64,000 nt of DNA from an uncultured Lachnospiraceae bacterium (GCA_944380315.1 CALWHG010000077.1:1-64000); one strand, 5' to 3'; shown: positions 17,655-25,523, counted from the first letter of the stretch. Numbers and translations are program-made. The notes: generated by a model from the sequence alone, not told the origin.

Positions 17655-18443
17655 ATGAAGAAAAGAAGAGCTCTGTTTTTTGATGTGGACGGGACCCTCA
17701 TGGGCTACGGAGGCTATGTCCCCGAGAGCGCCAAGGCTGCCATAAGGCAGGTGAGGGAGCAGGGGGATCTGGTATTTATAAATTCCGGACGCATCTTTCA
17801 GCTGGCAAGATACATAGAGAGACATATAGAGACTGACGGACTGCTCTGCGGCTGCGGGACTGACCTCTATCTTGGGGAGCAGAACCTGTACCGCTATATA
17901 GTCCCGGCTGATGTGCTGAGAGGCATAGAGGAGGGATGCAGGAGGGTAAAGGCAGATCTGGTGCTTGAAGGCATGGAGGGAGTGGCAGTAGCTCCCTGGG
18001 CCAGGATCAGGGAGACCCTGGAGGTCATAGATTTTATAAAGGCCCAGGATGCTCTGTGGCCGGGTGACTTCTATGATGAGGGCTACAAGGTCAACAAGTT
18101 CTGCGTCCAGTACGATGAGGAGACTGATACCGAGGCTCTCAGGGACTTTGCAGGGAGACATTTTGATGTCATAGACCGGGGACATGGCTTTTATGAGTGT
18201 GTACCGCTGGGTCACGGAAAGGCCTTTGCAGTCAGGAAGATAATGGAGCTCTGCGACATAGATCTGGAGGATGTATATGTGTTCGGCGACAGCACCAACG
18301 ACCTGGACATGCTGAAGCTTGCAAAGCATGCCATAGTCATGGGAAAGCATGACAGGGAGCTGGAACCCTATGCGGAGTACATCACCACGGATCTTGAGGA
18401 GGATGGCATAGCCAATGCCATGAGGCATTATGGCCTGATATAA
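17655..18443 (+). CDS. Cof-type HAD-IIB phosphatase (copy 2)
   Basis: A HAD phosphatase of about 262 residues, paralogue of 4465-5256. The ATG at 17655 ([20 protein letters not shown]) is chosen because it aligns with copy 1; the frame is open from a TTG at 17628 that overlaps the rpiB stop and an ATG at 17640, and no strong ribosome site decides between them. Motif [22 protein letters not shown] is intact. Expected to act on the same sugar phosphate as copy 1. Confidence 0.85.
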   Translation: MKKRRALFFDVDGTLMGYGGYVPESAKAAIRQVREQGDLVFINSGRIFQLARYIERHIETDGLLCGCGTDLYLGEQNLYRYIVPADVLRGIEEGCRRVKADLVLEGMEGVAVAPWARIRETLEVIDFIKAQDALWPGDFYDEGYKVNKFCVQYDEETDTEALRDFAGRHFDVIDRGHGFYECVPLGHGKAFAVRKIMELCDIDLEDVYVFGDSTNDLDMLKLAKHAIVMGKHDRELEPYAEYITTDLEEDGIANAMRHYGLI

Positions 18444-18469
18444 ATATATTTTGAAAGTGAAATGAAAGT

Positions 18470-18898
18470 ATGAAACAGTTTATTGAGGAGTTCAAGAATT
18501 TTGCCCTCCGTGGCAACGTCATCGACATGGCAGTCGGTGTCATCATAGGTGGTGCGTTCACTAGCATAGTGACCGCAGTTACCGATAACCTTATCAACCC
18601 CATACTCAATTTCGTGACAGGGGCTGAAACCTATGATTTCCAGGACATAGCAGGATTTGCCAACAACATGGTATCCTCCCTGGTCAACTTCCTGATCATG
18701 GCATTCGTGCTCTTCTGCATACTCAAGGCATTCAACACTGCCATCGAGCTTGGAAAGAAGAAGCTCACCGATGAGGAAGAGGCTGCTGCAGCGGCACCTA
18801 CCACCAAGGTATGCCCTTACTGCAAGTCCGAGATACCCATCGATGCTACCCGTTGCCCTCACTGCACATCCGTACTTGAGGATAAGGCAGAGGCATAA
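18470..18898 (+). CDS. mscL: Large-conductance mechanosensitive channel with C-terminal zinc ribbon
   Basis: A 142-residue MscL. The first pore helix ([19 protein letters not shown]) and the second (FVNFLIMAFVLFCILKAF-like segment at about 75-100) are clear. Instead of the usual short helical C-terminus it ends in a four-cysteine ribbon, CPYCKSEIPIDATRCPHC. It opens under membrane tension to release solutes. This is the intact partner of the frameshifted gene at 5271-5704. Last gene of the second block; a terminator follows. Confidence 0.93.
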   Translation: MKQFIEEFKNFALRGNVIDMAVGVIIGGAFTSIVTAVTDNLINPILNFVTGAETYDFQDIAGFANNMVSSLVNFLIMAFVLFCILKAFNTAIELGKKKLTDEEEAAAAAPTTKVCPYCKSEIPIDATRCPHCTSVLEDKAEA

Positions 18899-18918
18899 GC
18901 AGACGGAACGATGAAGAG

Positions 18919-18951
18919 GCCGGTACTGAGTCGATCTCAGGCCGGCTTTTT
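18919..18951 (+). terminator. Terminator after mscL copy 2
   Basis: GCCGG / CCGGC arms with an interrupted stem (ACTGAG ... CTCAG), then TTTTT. Ends the second seven-gene block before the tRNA promoter. Confidence 0.7.
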
Positions 18952-18966
18952 GCATGCTGAAAACAC

Positions 18967-18995
18967 TTGACATAAAGGGCCTCTTTCGGTAGAAT
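18967..18995 (+). promoter_or_regulatory. Promoter of tRNA-Asn / tRNA-Glu
   Basis: Consensus TTGACA and TAGAAT at 17-base spacing, ending 25 bases before tRNA-Asn. Confidence 0.8.
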
Positions 18996-19020
18996 GTAAT
19001 AGCTGTCCAAATGGACACGT

Positions 19021-19094
19021 GCCTCAATAGCTCAGTTGGTTAGAGCATCTGACTGTTAATCAGGGGGTCCTAGGTTCAAGTCCTAGTTGGGGCG
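19021..19094 (+). tRNA. tRNA-Asn (GTT)
   Basis: 74-base cloverleaf: acceptor GCCTCAA pairs with TTGGGGC, anticodon stem/loop CTGACTGTTAATCAG with anticodon GTT, T-arm GGTTCAAGTCC. No CCA encoded. Confidence 0.95.
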
Positions 19095-19114
19095 TACCGA
19101 AAGGTCATAGTCAA

Positions 19115-19186
19115 GGCGCCATGGTCAAGCGGTCAAGACACCACCCTTTCACGGTGGTAACACGGGTTCGATTCCCGTTGGCGTCA
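19115..19186 (+). tRNA. tRNA-Glu (TTC), integration target
   Basis: 72-base cloverleaf: acceptor GGCGCCA with TGGCGTC, anticodon arm CCACCCTTTCACGGTGG with anticodon TTC, T-arm GGGTTCGATTCCC. Its 3' half is repeated at 27062-27109 and partly at 36575-36597, marking it as the insertion site of a tandem element array. Integration restores the 3' end, so the tRNA stays functional. Confidence 0.95.
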
Positions 19187-19188
19187 TA
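19141..19188 (+). repeat. attL of element 1 (48-base direct repeat, tRNA-Glu 3' half)
   Basis: The 48 bases from the anticodon stem through the tRNA end plus TA are identical to 27062-27109. The last 22 (TTCGATTCCCGTTGGCGTCA + TA) recur at 36575-36596. Confidence 0.9.
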
Positions 19189-19189
19189 A

Positions 19190-19231
19190 AACCTCTGAAA
19201 TCCAAGTATATAAGGATTTCAGAGGTTTTTT
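19190..19231 (+). terminator. Terminator behind tRNA-Glu, copy 1 of 4
   Basis: ACCTCTGAAATCC / GGATTTCAGAGGT arms around AAGTATATAA, then TTTTT. Similar hairpins with the same loop but different stems follow each later att copy. Confidence 0.85.
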
Positions 19232-19274
19232 ATACTTGAAATTTCTTGATTATTTTCTTCAAAAAATCGGTAGA

Positions 19275-19305
19275 TATGCCAAATTATGCCAAAATTATGC
19301 CAAAA
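19275..19305 (+). repeat. Left arm-type repeats of element 1
   Basis: Three TATGCCAAA copies start at 19275, 19285 and 19296, that is at 10-11 base steps, one DNA turn. Matching copies sit at the right end (26953-26981). Candidate integrase arm sites. Confidence 0.6.
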
Positions 19306-19444
19306 TGTCTTTAAGAACTGCAAAATTTTCCTACTGAGTATAGTATATTTTATTCACTTTCTTTTCTTTTTTTTGCTGTAAGATTTTGGAACTTTCACCA
19401 CATACTTTTAGTAAAGATTATTTTATTTTTTACGGAGGTATGAT

Positions 19445-21004
19445 ATGGGAAAGTTCAAAGAACTGGCTATGTCATTTGACGAGAACCACGAAAGCATTGA
19501 GTATGGGAGCGACAAATATTTCTTTGCATTTGACTTGTGGGATAAATGCAGGAGGGCTCAGGATAAGACTATCAAGAGGGATTTAAAAGGATTTTTTAAT
19601 GGCATCTTCCCAACACTGAATGACAATGAATGCATTTGGTGTATGGCTTCCTCTCCTGAGGGAGTAAGCTATAACTTTTCATATAAGGACAGAGAACAGG
19701 CTTTAAGGGACTTATCTATCCTATCAGATGAAGATGTAAACCTTTACTTTTCTCCTGCCATCTTTACAGGTTGGCGCATTGATAATAATGTCTCAAGGAT
19801 AAACACTATCTATATCGACATCGACGATGTGAACGGTATGGACTTCTCAGATATGGGAGAAGCCGATATAAGGGAATGGCTCATTGATACTTACAGCCTT
19901 AATGAAGCCGTACTGCCTAACTGGATAGTGGCAAGCGGACACGGACTGCACCTTTATTGGATAGTAAAGGAAATTGATTTAAAGACCGAGGAATGCACGG
20001 AGTTAAGGAAAAGATACACCGATTACCTGATAACCTATTTTAAGGCTGACATTGCCTGTAGGAACAAATCACGAATACTTAGGTTTCCAACCAGTCGGAA
20101 TGTAAAGGATATGTCCAATATTAAGACGACAAAGTTATTTCATCTTAACAATTCAAAGCGCAGGGATATAAAAAGGCTCGATTTTTTCAAATGCTCTGAT
20201 GAGGACATAGAGACCTACACAGCAGAGAATATCAAAAGGCGCTCTGAGAAACGGAAAGCCACTATGATAAAAAACGGCACTTGGAAAGAAAGGAAAGAAA
20301 AACCCAAAGAAGCATTCAAAGAGCTTAAAACTACAATAAAACAACCATCAGGAACGATAAACAAAAAGGTTTCTAAAGGTTGTGTCCCTGACAAAAACAG
20401 TAGGGTTGGGGTATCTCAAAAAGAGAACGAAACGCATATAAAAACAGTTATAACATCTCCGATGTCTCCTAAGACACGATATTTAAGGATAATAAGGGAT
20501 TTGCAGAATTACGCCATAAGGAGGGACACAGTACCCAAGGGATATCGTTCTATCTTCTGTCATATATTGGTTGTCTATTGTAAAAAGGCAAAATACGGAA
20601 TTAAAGAGGCTGAGGCAATTATACTTGATTGTATAGATGAAAATTTTGAGCGTGAAGCCTTGAACATAGTAAAATCGGTTTATGAGTCAAAGACTGAATA
20701 CACCTACACAAATGAGAAGATAGCGGAACTGCTTGATTTTAAAGACTTTGACCTTAAAAACTCCTACGCCTGTTATACAGAGAAGCAGAGAAAAGAACGG
20801 CGGAAGCAGACACAAAGCCGATATGACAACAGAAGATATAAGACAATCAGACAGTCCAAAGCAGAATTAAAACAGCATCGCAGGGATTTTATAAAGGAGC
20901 ATATGGAAATGCCAGTGAAAGAGCTTGCAAAAGCTCTTGGCTGCTCAGAACGGACAATCAGATACATAAGAGCGGATATGCGGAAATCAGACAGAGAGGC
21001 TTGA
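19445..21004 (+). CDS. AEP-superfamily primase/replication protein with C-terminal HTH
   Basis: A 519-residue protein with the three motifs of archaeo-eukaryotic primase-polymerase domains: an acidic motif in IYIDIDDVNG (about 122), SGHGLHLYWIV (about 163) with the catalytic His, and a basic RILRFPTSRNVK (about 212). The middle (about 270-340) is a lysine-rich linker. The C-terminus carries a helix-turn-helix (VKELAKALGCSERTIRYIRA). Such RepB/PrimPol-type proteins start replication of plasmids and mobile elements. There is no helicase domain, so a host helicase would be needed. GGAGG lies 6 bases before the ATG. First gene inside element 1. Confidence 0.75.
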   Translation: MGKFKELAMSFDENHESIEYGSDKYFFAFDLWDKCRRAQDKTIKRDLKGFFNGIFPTLNDNECIWCMASSPEGVSYNFSYKDREQALRDLSILSDEDVNLYFSPAIFTGWRIDNNVSRINTIYIDIDDVNGMDFSDMGEADIREWLIDTYSLNEAVLPNWIVASGHGLHLYWIVKEIDLKTEECTELRKRYTDYLITYFKADIACRNKSRILRFPTSRNVKDMSNIKTTKLFHLNNSKRRDIKRLDFFKCSDEDIETYTAENIKRRSEKRKATMIKNGTWKERKEKPKEAFKELKTTIKQPSGTINKKVSKGCVPDKNSRVGVSQKENETHIKTVITSPMSPKTRYLRIIRDLQNYAIRRDTVPKGYRSIFCHILVVYCKKAKYGIKEAEAIILDCIDENFEREALNIVKSVYESKTEYTYTNEKIAELLDFKDFDLKNSYACYTEKQRKERRKQTQSRYDNRRYKTIRQSKAELKQHRRDFIKEHMEMPVKELAKALGCSERTIRYIRADMRKSDREA

Positions 21005-21072
21005 GCCTCTCTTTTCAGTTGATAGACAAAGGCCTCTATGTTAATATATCAGTCAGAAAGCACCTATGACAG

Positions 21073-21084
21073 AGTGGATGCCTC
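21073..21084 (+). promoter_or_regulatory. 5' arm of a long-range pairing across the toxin gene
   Basis: AGTGGATGCCTC is the exact complement of GAGGCATCCACT at 21308-21319, downstream of the toxin gene. It may let the mRNA ends pair and mask the toxin ribosome site at 21121-21128, or belong to an antisense RNA. Confidence 0.5.
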
Positions 21085-21134
21085 CTAAACTCCGTAAGCA
21101 TAAGCCTTGCGAGACTGATTAGGAGGTGGTGCAG

Positions 21135-21248
21135 ATGACGGATTATGAAATAATAAGCTTAGTCCTTGCCATAATAGGACTGCTCATATCTTTCGGTGTC
21201 CTGCTCGTCGCACTTTTTACCTTTCTCGATAAGAAAGATAAAAAATAA
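21135..21248 (+). CDS. Hol-Tox-like small membrane toxin
   Basis: A 37-residue protein starting MTDYEIISLVLAIIGLLI, with one membrane helix (about 6-30) and a charged tail ending DKKDKK. This is the pattern of the Firmicutes putative holin-like toxin family, usually the toxin of a type I toxin-antitoxin pair silenced by an antisense RNA. AGGAGGTGGTGCAG gives a very strong ribosome site. It is followed by two hairpins and flanked by a 12-base complementary pair. On an integrated element, stabilisation is the likely role. No protein antitoxin is adjacent. Confidence 0.75.
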   Translation: MTDYEIISLVLAIIGLLISFGVLLVALFTFLDKKDKK

Positions 21249-21249
21249 T

Positions 21250-21276
21250 CCCACCCTGTCTGGCTCACAGGGTGGG
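21250..21276 (+). terminator. Hairpin after the toxin gene
   Basis: CCCACCCTGT / ACAGGGTGGG, a perfect 10-base stem directly after the stop. No T-run follows on the + strand, so it may be a structure shared with an antisense RNA rather than a simple terminator. Confidence 0.55.
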
Positions 21277-21310
21277 AAGCGTCCATAAGGACATCCCAAT
21301 TACTCTTGAG

Positions 21311-21340
21311 GCATCCACTTTTGGAGTGGGTGCTTTCTTT
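21311..21340 (+). terminator. Terminator of the toxin transcript
   Basis: GCATCCACT / AGTGGGTGC stem (one G-T pair) and TTTCTTT. Its 5' arm is also the sequence complementary to 21073-21084, so pairing with the mRNA start would compete with termination. Confidence 0.6.
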
Positions 21341-21407
21341 GTATCTATATTATAAACAATATGCTCTCTGATTTCAAGGGCTTTGATGGATTGGCAATGA
21401 ATGGGGT

Positions 21408-21617
21408 TCAACCTTTCTTATATTCTATAAGGTCAGAAACGGAGCAGTCAAGATAATCACAGAGTTTTGAAAGGATTGTCAAGTCTACTCGGCTTACCTT
21501 GTTTTTACAATAGTTGTTTAATTGCGTCCGCTGAAGTCCGCAGTTTTGGCATATCTTGTTCTTACTCACTCCGTGAGCCTTTAGATACTCTTCTAACTTG
21601 ATTTCAATATGTCCCAC
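21408..21617 (-). CDS. XRE/Cro-type regulator
   Basis: A 69-residue single helix-turn-helix protein (VSKNKICQNCGLQRTQLNNY). Starts with GTG at 21617, with AGGTGA a few bases upstream. Proteins of this size (YozG-like) are repressors or toggles of mobile elements. It is divergent from the secreted-protein genes at 21801 and 22803, and the gap between contains AATACAG/CTGTATT palindromes that could be its operator. Confidence 0.75.
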   Translation of the reverse strand: MGHIEIKLEEYLKAHGVSKNKICQNCGLQRTQLNNYCKNKVSRVDLTILSKLCDYLDCSVSDLIEYKKG

Positions 21618-21680
21618 TTCATCACCTGCTTTTTTATAGAGATTATAAAAAGACAGGTGGGTCTAAATAAGATGTCTTAA

Positions 21681-21722
21681 AATACAGGCTGTATTGTAAT
21701 ACAGGTGTTAAAGTGTTATGAT
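21681..21722 (+). promoter_or_regulatory. Operator-like palindromes overlapping a promoter
   Basis: AATACAG-G-CTGTATT (21681-21695) overlaps CTGTATT-GT-AATACAG (21689-21704), two interlocked inverted repeats. A promoter TTGTAA (21694-21699) to TATGAT (21717-21722) with 17-base spacing lies over them and reads toward the gene at 21801. A bound repressor would block it. Confidence 0.5.
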
Positions 21723-21800
21723 ATTCATATGAAGTATATTGAAAGACGGAAAAAGCAAGCGTAGAATGGGATTAGAGAATACTGAAGGGGGTTATTAACT

Positions 21801-22760
21801 ATGAGGAGCAAAAAACTTATAGCGGCAATGGTCGCGAGTTCATTAACAATACTTTTTTCTCTGAGTGCTTTTGCGGGCCAGTGGCAATGGATAGATGATA
21901 ATCTTGACGGAATAGCAGAATGTTATTATTTCGATGACAGTGGTAATATGCTTCGCAGTACTACAACACCAGATGGATATAAAGTTAATTCTGATGGTCA
22001 GTGGCATAATGACTATTACGTATATACTAAGTCTTCTGTTTTGGAGGAGATGGCGGAAAATCCCAATCCAACATCAGAGGATATTGTTAAGTATCTGAGT
22101 GTAGTAACGGATAATGTAATAACCTCAAATAGAAGAAATGGATATAATTATACAAAAGACCTTTATAAACAGCTGGAAGTGGATTACAGTAAAGAGCCTT
22201 CGACAAGCGGTGTTACCAATGTAAAAATAAAAAGAGTTAATGATTATATCAGTACATCGGGTTGGTATTACCTTCCTTTTTATTCGGACTCATTTGTAAC
22301 TGGTGTTTGCTTGGTAGCATTTGATGAGGGCGGATATCTTTATGTTAATTCCACTACTCCTGACGGCTTATATGTAAATGAATACGGAATGCTTGAGGTT
22401 GACGGCAGACCTGTAATACATACAACGGAATGCAGAATTTTCCCGCCTTCATCTCGTTCAACGACTCCGCTTACGTATGCAGACGGTACTGCTGTAACGG
22501 ATAAAAATAATGTAGACCTTAGCCGCATGGGAGATGATTTATATTATCAATTAGTCTCTATGTCTCTTTATACGAGCAGTAATGTTCCGTTTGGAGACGC
22601 TGTTTATAGGCATCCTGACTTTGTCGGGATTTCCGATTCTGGCCATTATATGTATGAATACAAAGAGGGATTTGGGAATTGCGTAGAGGAAGAAGAAAGA
22701 AGTCTTATTGATGGTTGGTCAAAACCTCCAGTAAGCGGTGTTAAAATATCATTTAATTGA
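21801..22760 (+). CDS. Secreted protein with cell-wall-binding-like N-terminal repeat
   Basis: A 319-residue protein with a clear signal peptide (LIAAMVASSLTILFSLSAFA, cut near residue 25-26). The mature start GQWQWIDDNLDGIAECYYF and later TPDGYKVNSDGQW resemble the aromatic/Gly repeats of choline- or glucan-binding wall modules, present here in about two copies plus TPDGLYVNEYGMLEVDG. The remainder has no domain I recognise. Likely attached to the cell surface. The gene downstream has a similar N-terminus and the pair probably arose by duplication with different C-terminal domains. GGGGG lies about 10 bases before the ATG. Confidence 0.6.
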   Translation: MRSKKLIAAMVASSLTILFSLSAFAGQWQWIDDNLDGIAECYYFDDSGNMLRSTTTPDGYKVNSDGQWHNDYYVYTKSSVLEEMAENPNPTSEDIVKYLSVVTDNVITSNRRNGYNYTKDLYKQLEVDYSKEPSTSGVTNVKIKRVNDYISTSGWYYLPFYSDSFVTGVCLVAFDEGGYLYVNSTTPDGLYVNEYGMLEVDGRPVIHTTECRIFPPSSRSTTPLTYADGTAVTDKNNVDLSRMGDDLYYQLVSMSLYTSSNVPFGDAVYRHPDFVGISDSGHYMYEYKEGFGNCVEEEERSLIDGWSKPPVSGVKISFN

Positions 22761-22802
22761 CTTTTGACTATAAACAATAAATTATAGGGGGTATATATAG
22801 TT

Positions 22803-23702
22803 ATGATAAACAGAAGACTTATTACAATACTGCTTGCAAGTACATTAACATTCTCTCTTTCACTTACTGCTTTCGCGGGACAGTGGATGAAAGATGATGT
22901 CGGTTATTGGTGGCAGGAAGACGATGGAAGTTATCCTGTCAATACTTTTAAATGGATTGACGCAAACGGAGATAAATCAGCAGAGGGCTATTATTTTGAT
23001 GAGAATGGATATGTCTATGACTGTAATGTTCTGCCTTCAAATATGACCATTGAACAATATATGCAGTCGCAAATGTCTTGGCAGTCTGTAGGAACAACGC
23101 CAGCAGGTGCAAACCATAGTGAGGGATATGATCCTGCACATCCTTTAGCAGGGAAGATAGATGAATGGAATTTAAGATTGCCTTATAATTTAATAGGGCC
23201 TGGTTATGTTTATAGTAGTAATGTGCAAGCAATGCTAACTGGACAGATGGACCAATACTATATGGCTCCAGTTGGATATTCAACTGATAAATGGGGGAAT
23301 ACCATACACACAAGACAGGAAGACTATGACAGAGCAAAAGCAAGCGAGCAGTTTATGTATGACTGGTTTTGCAATTGGCTAAACAGTTTTGATTTTGAAA
23401 ATATGTCCGAGATGGAAAGGGCAAAGGAAATTCAGAAATTGTTGTGGTCAGCAGAATACGATTATAATTATCAATCAGGCGGAGACCCTATTTATCGTGT
23501 TTTAGTTGAGAAAAAGGGAATTTGTGGAGAATTTGCAATTACGGCTTGTACATTAGCAAAAGCCCTTGGGCTTAAATCAACAACTTCTGGTTTTGGAGAC
23601 CATGCAACCTTTTATATTCAAGTCGATGGATTACAATATTTAGGGTCAAATAATGGAATAGACCTTAATACTCCATATAGCAACATATATTGCGGATACT
23701 AA
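22803..23702 (+). CDS. Secreted transglutaminase-like protein with wall-binding-like repeat
   Basis: A 299-residue protein with a signal peptide (MINRRLITILLASTLTFSLS, cut after AFA) and an aromatic repeat (GQWMKDDVGYWWQEDDGSYP; GYYFDENGYVYD). The C-terminal third looks like a transglutaminase/protease fold: the nucleophile in KKGICGEFAITAC (Cys about 240) and a His in GFGDHATFYIQVDG (about 262). The last Asp may be in NNGIDLNTPY. Such enzymes crosslink or cleave peptides outside the cell. Cargo of element 1, downstream of the XRE-controlled promoter. The catalytic call is inferred from short motifs. Confidence 0.6.
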   Translation: MINRRLITILLASTLTFSLSLTAFAGQWMKDDVGYWWQEDDGSYPVNTFKWIDANGDKSAEGYYFDENGYVYDCNVLPSNMTIEQYMQSQMSWQSVGTTPAGANHSEGYDPAHPLAGKIDEWNLRLPYNLIGPGYVYSSNVQAMLTGQMDQYYMAPVGYSTDKWGNTIHTRQEDYDRAKASEQFMYDWFCNWLNSFDFENMSEMERAKEIQKLLWSAEYDYNYQSGGDPIYRVLVEKKGICGEFAITACTLAKALGLKSTTSGFGDHATFYIQVDGLQYLGSNNGIDLNTPYSNIYCGY

Positions 23703-23746
23703 AACAAAGAACGGGACAGCCGAAACTGTCCCATTTGCATACCTTG

Positions 23747-23773
23747 GGGCGGAGCGTATCCGCCCTTATTTAT
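23747..23773. terminator. Bidirectional terminator between convergent genes
   Basis: GGGCGGA / TCCGCCC around GCGTA, followed by TTATTTATT. A second stem GGGACAG / CTGTCCC lies just before (23713-23732). Confidence 0.65.
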
Positions 23774-23776
23774 TGT

Positions 23777-24169
23777 TTAGTCTCTCTCTTTTTCAATCGC
23801 CTGATTTATCTGCTCCATAAGCCAATCAAGGTCGATATAGGTTCCATCAAGCAGGATAGATATATCGATTGTTATGTAATCCTCATCTTCGCAATCTTCA
23901 ATATCTCTGCCATTTAAGAAAAAGCCCTTTAGTTCACAAAGCCCGTCTTGATAGATCAATTCCTTAATAACGAAATCATCAAGGACATATGCGTCATAGG
24001 CTCCGTCAAATATTTCTATTCCGTCAGCAGTTCTTCTCATTATCTCCGATACTGGTGTTTGTTCTTCGTAAGGGACACCGAGGCTATCCTCGTATGTTGA
24101 TACGATACGTTCCATAAGGCTTTCAATTCCTGCATATTCAAGTGATGTTAATGTATTCATAGTTTTCAT
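23777..24169 (-). CDS. Hypothetical acidic protein
   Basis: A 130-residue acidic protein with no recognised domain. Features: no signal peptide or membrane helix, a helical N-terminus (ESLMERIVSTYEDSLGV), and many Asp/Glu in the second half (EDCEDEDYITIDISILLDG). AGGAGAAAACTAT precedes the ATG. It stands alone on the minus strand of element 1 and converges on the secreted-protein genes. Its acidity could suit an anti-restriction or DNA-mimic role, but nothing proves that. Confidence 0.6.
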   Translation of the reverse strand: MKTMNTLTSLEYAGIESLMERIVSTYEDSLGVPYEEQTPVSEIMRRTADGIEIFDGAYDAYVLDDFVIKELIYQDGLCELKGFFLNGRDIEDCEDEDYITIDISILLDGTYIDLDWLMEQINQAIEKERD

Positions 24170-24303
24170 AGTTTTCTCCTTTTAAATCATAAAAATTTAT
24201 TCAGTGGTCATTTGGTGGCGCTCACCGTGTCCGTCAAATCTTTTGGACAACAGTAATATGCATAGAAATGTTAAAAACATTTAAAATTATTTTTAAAATC
24301 GGC

Positions 24304-24340
24304 AAAATGCACAAGTTTTAAAATAGAACTTGTGCATTTT
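24304..24340. terminator. Perfect A/T-flanked hairpin
   Basis: AAAATGCACAAGTT and AACTTGTGCATTTT arms with a 9-base spacer; T-run on both strands, so it may end transcription from either side. The rest of 24170-24384 holds nothing else I can identify. Confidence 0.6.
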
Positions 24341-24384
24341 CTACAGAATGTGAACAATAAAAGGATTTAATATGAATATAAGAT

Positions 24385-24534
24385 TTATCTTTCTTCTATG
24401 CTGTTGAGTTCTCTTATAAGCCTCATAAGTTCCTCGGCCTCATCGTCGCTGTATCTCTTTGATTTCTTTTTAAGCTTCTCAGCCTCACACTCCTTGCGGG
24501 CCTCTGATATCATATCGTCAAGAGATTTTCCCAT
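24385..24534 (-). CDS. Small charged protein
   Basis: A 49-residue frame beginning MGKSLDDMISEARKECEAEK and ending LIRELNSIEER; highly helical and charged, with an AAAGGAGG ribosome site 9 bases upstream. No family recognised. It lies directly downstream of the MobV relaxase gene on the same strand (68 bases), so it may be part of the mobilization operon. Confidence 0.6.
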   Translation of the reverse strand: MGKSLDDMISEARKECEAEKLKKKSKRYSDDEAEELMRLIRELNSIEER

Positions 24535-24602
24535 AGGCACGTACCTCCTTTAAAGTCTTACATAAGTATTATTACAGAAGCATTATGGAAAAACGGCTGA
24601 TT

Positions 24603-25454
24603 TTACCTTGAAAGGGATAAATCTTTTTCCTGTTGGCGTTCTCTCTGTCTTTGGCGTTCCTTGTCAATGAGTCTCATAAGGTCAGGGAACAGGGATTTTA
24701 TAAGTTCCCTCATTTTCCTGCATATCTCCTTTAGCCTCTGTTGTTCCTTTTTGAGTTCCATTATCTTTTCCTCTTTCTTGAATATATCGTTAGACATCTC
24801 CCGATTTATCCGTGAGAGCTCCTTAAATTCTGTTCTTTCTTTTTCTATCCTGTCATTGAACATCTTTAACTCTTCAATGGTCTTGTTTCCCTGCTTCGTG
24901 CTTCCGTTAAGAAGATGGATAGGACATTTAAGGGATTTTGAGATATAGACTTCTGCCTCTTTATGTATGACTTGCAGCTCTTTTTTGTTTATCACATCCT
25001 TAGCCGACACCTTGTATCTCTCTTTCTTTTTGTCATATATCACAGGTATAAATGCAAAGTGCATATGTGCGTGGCCTTTTTCCCTGTTCTCGTCCAAGTG
25101 GACATAAGCCGATATGACATTTTCCTCTCCATACCTATGAGCCATAAAGTGATATGCTGCATGAAAGAACTGATGAAGCGTTTCGGGCGGCAGGTCGTCG
25201 GGTGCTGTTATGACCCATGAACACAAAACATTCAAGTCTTTCTTTTTTATGTGGTAAACTTCCGAGAGCCTCTTATCGAGATATTCCGATTGTGTCATTC
25301 CTCGGTTTGGGGCCAAATTATAATTTAGACAAGTCATTGATAAATCAATATCTCTGTTGCCGAACTTTATATAATTTCCGTCTTTACCTTTAGCCCTCTC
25401 AAAATGCTTAAAGAGGTGTCCGCAAGCCTCTTTAGTATATTTCTGTATGTTCAT
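24603..25454 (-). CDS. MobV-family relaxase
   Basis: A 283-residue plasmid mobilization/recombination (Mob_Pre type) protein. The metal-binding motif HLDENREKGHAHMHFAFIP (about 118-136) and an early NYNLAPNRG segment are diagnostic. It nicks oriT and leads the strand into a recipient. The C-terminal third is a Lys/Glu-rich coiled coil (about 195-283), common in this family for dimerisation or helper contact. A palindrome at 25524-25561, upstream of the start, is a good oriT candidate. It is related to the relaxase of element 2. Confidence 0.88.
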   Translation of the reverse strand: MNIQKYTKEACGHLFKHFERAKGKDGNYIKFGNRDIDLSMTCLNYNLAPNRGMTQSEYLDKRLSEVYHIKKKDLNVLCSWVITAPDDLPPETLHQFFHAAYHFMAHRYGEENVISAYVHLDENREKGHAHMHFAFIPVIYDKKKERYKVSAKDVINKKELQVIHKEAEVYISKSLKCPIHLLNGSTKQGNKTIEELKMFNDRIEKERTEFKELSRINREMSNDIFKKEEKIMELKKEQQRLKEICRKMRELIKSLFPDLMRLIDKERQRQRERQQEKDLSLSR

Positions 25455-25523
25455 TATAAAAGTCCTCCTAAAGCGTTATAAAGGCGTTTAAGTACCTCTA
25501 AAATTATTATGTGATTTTGGTGT

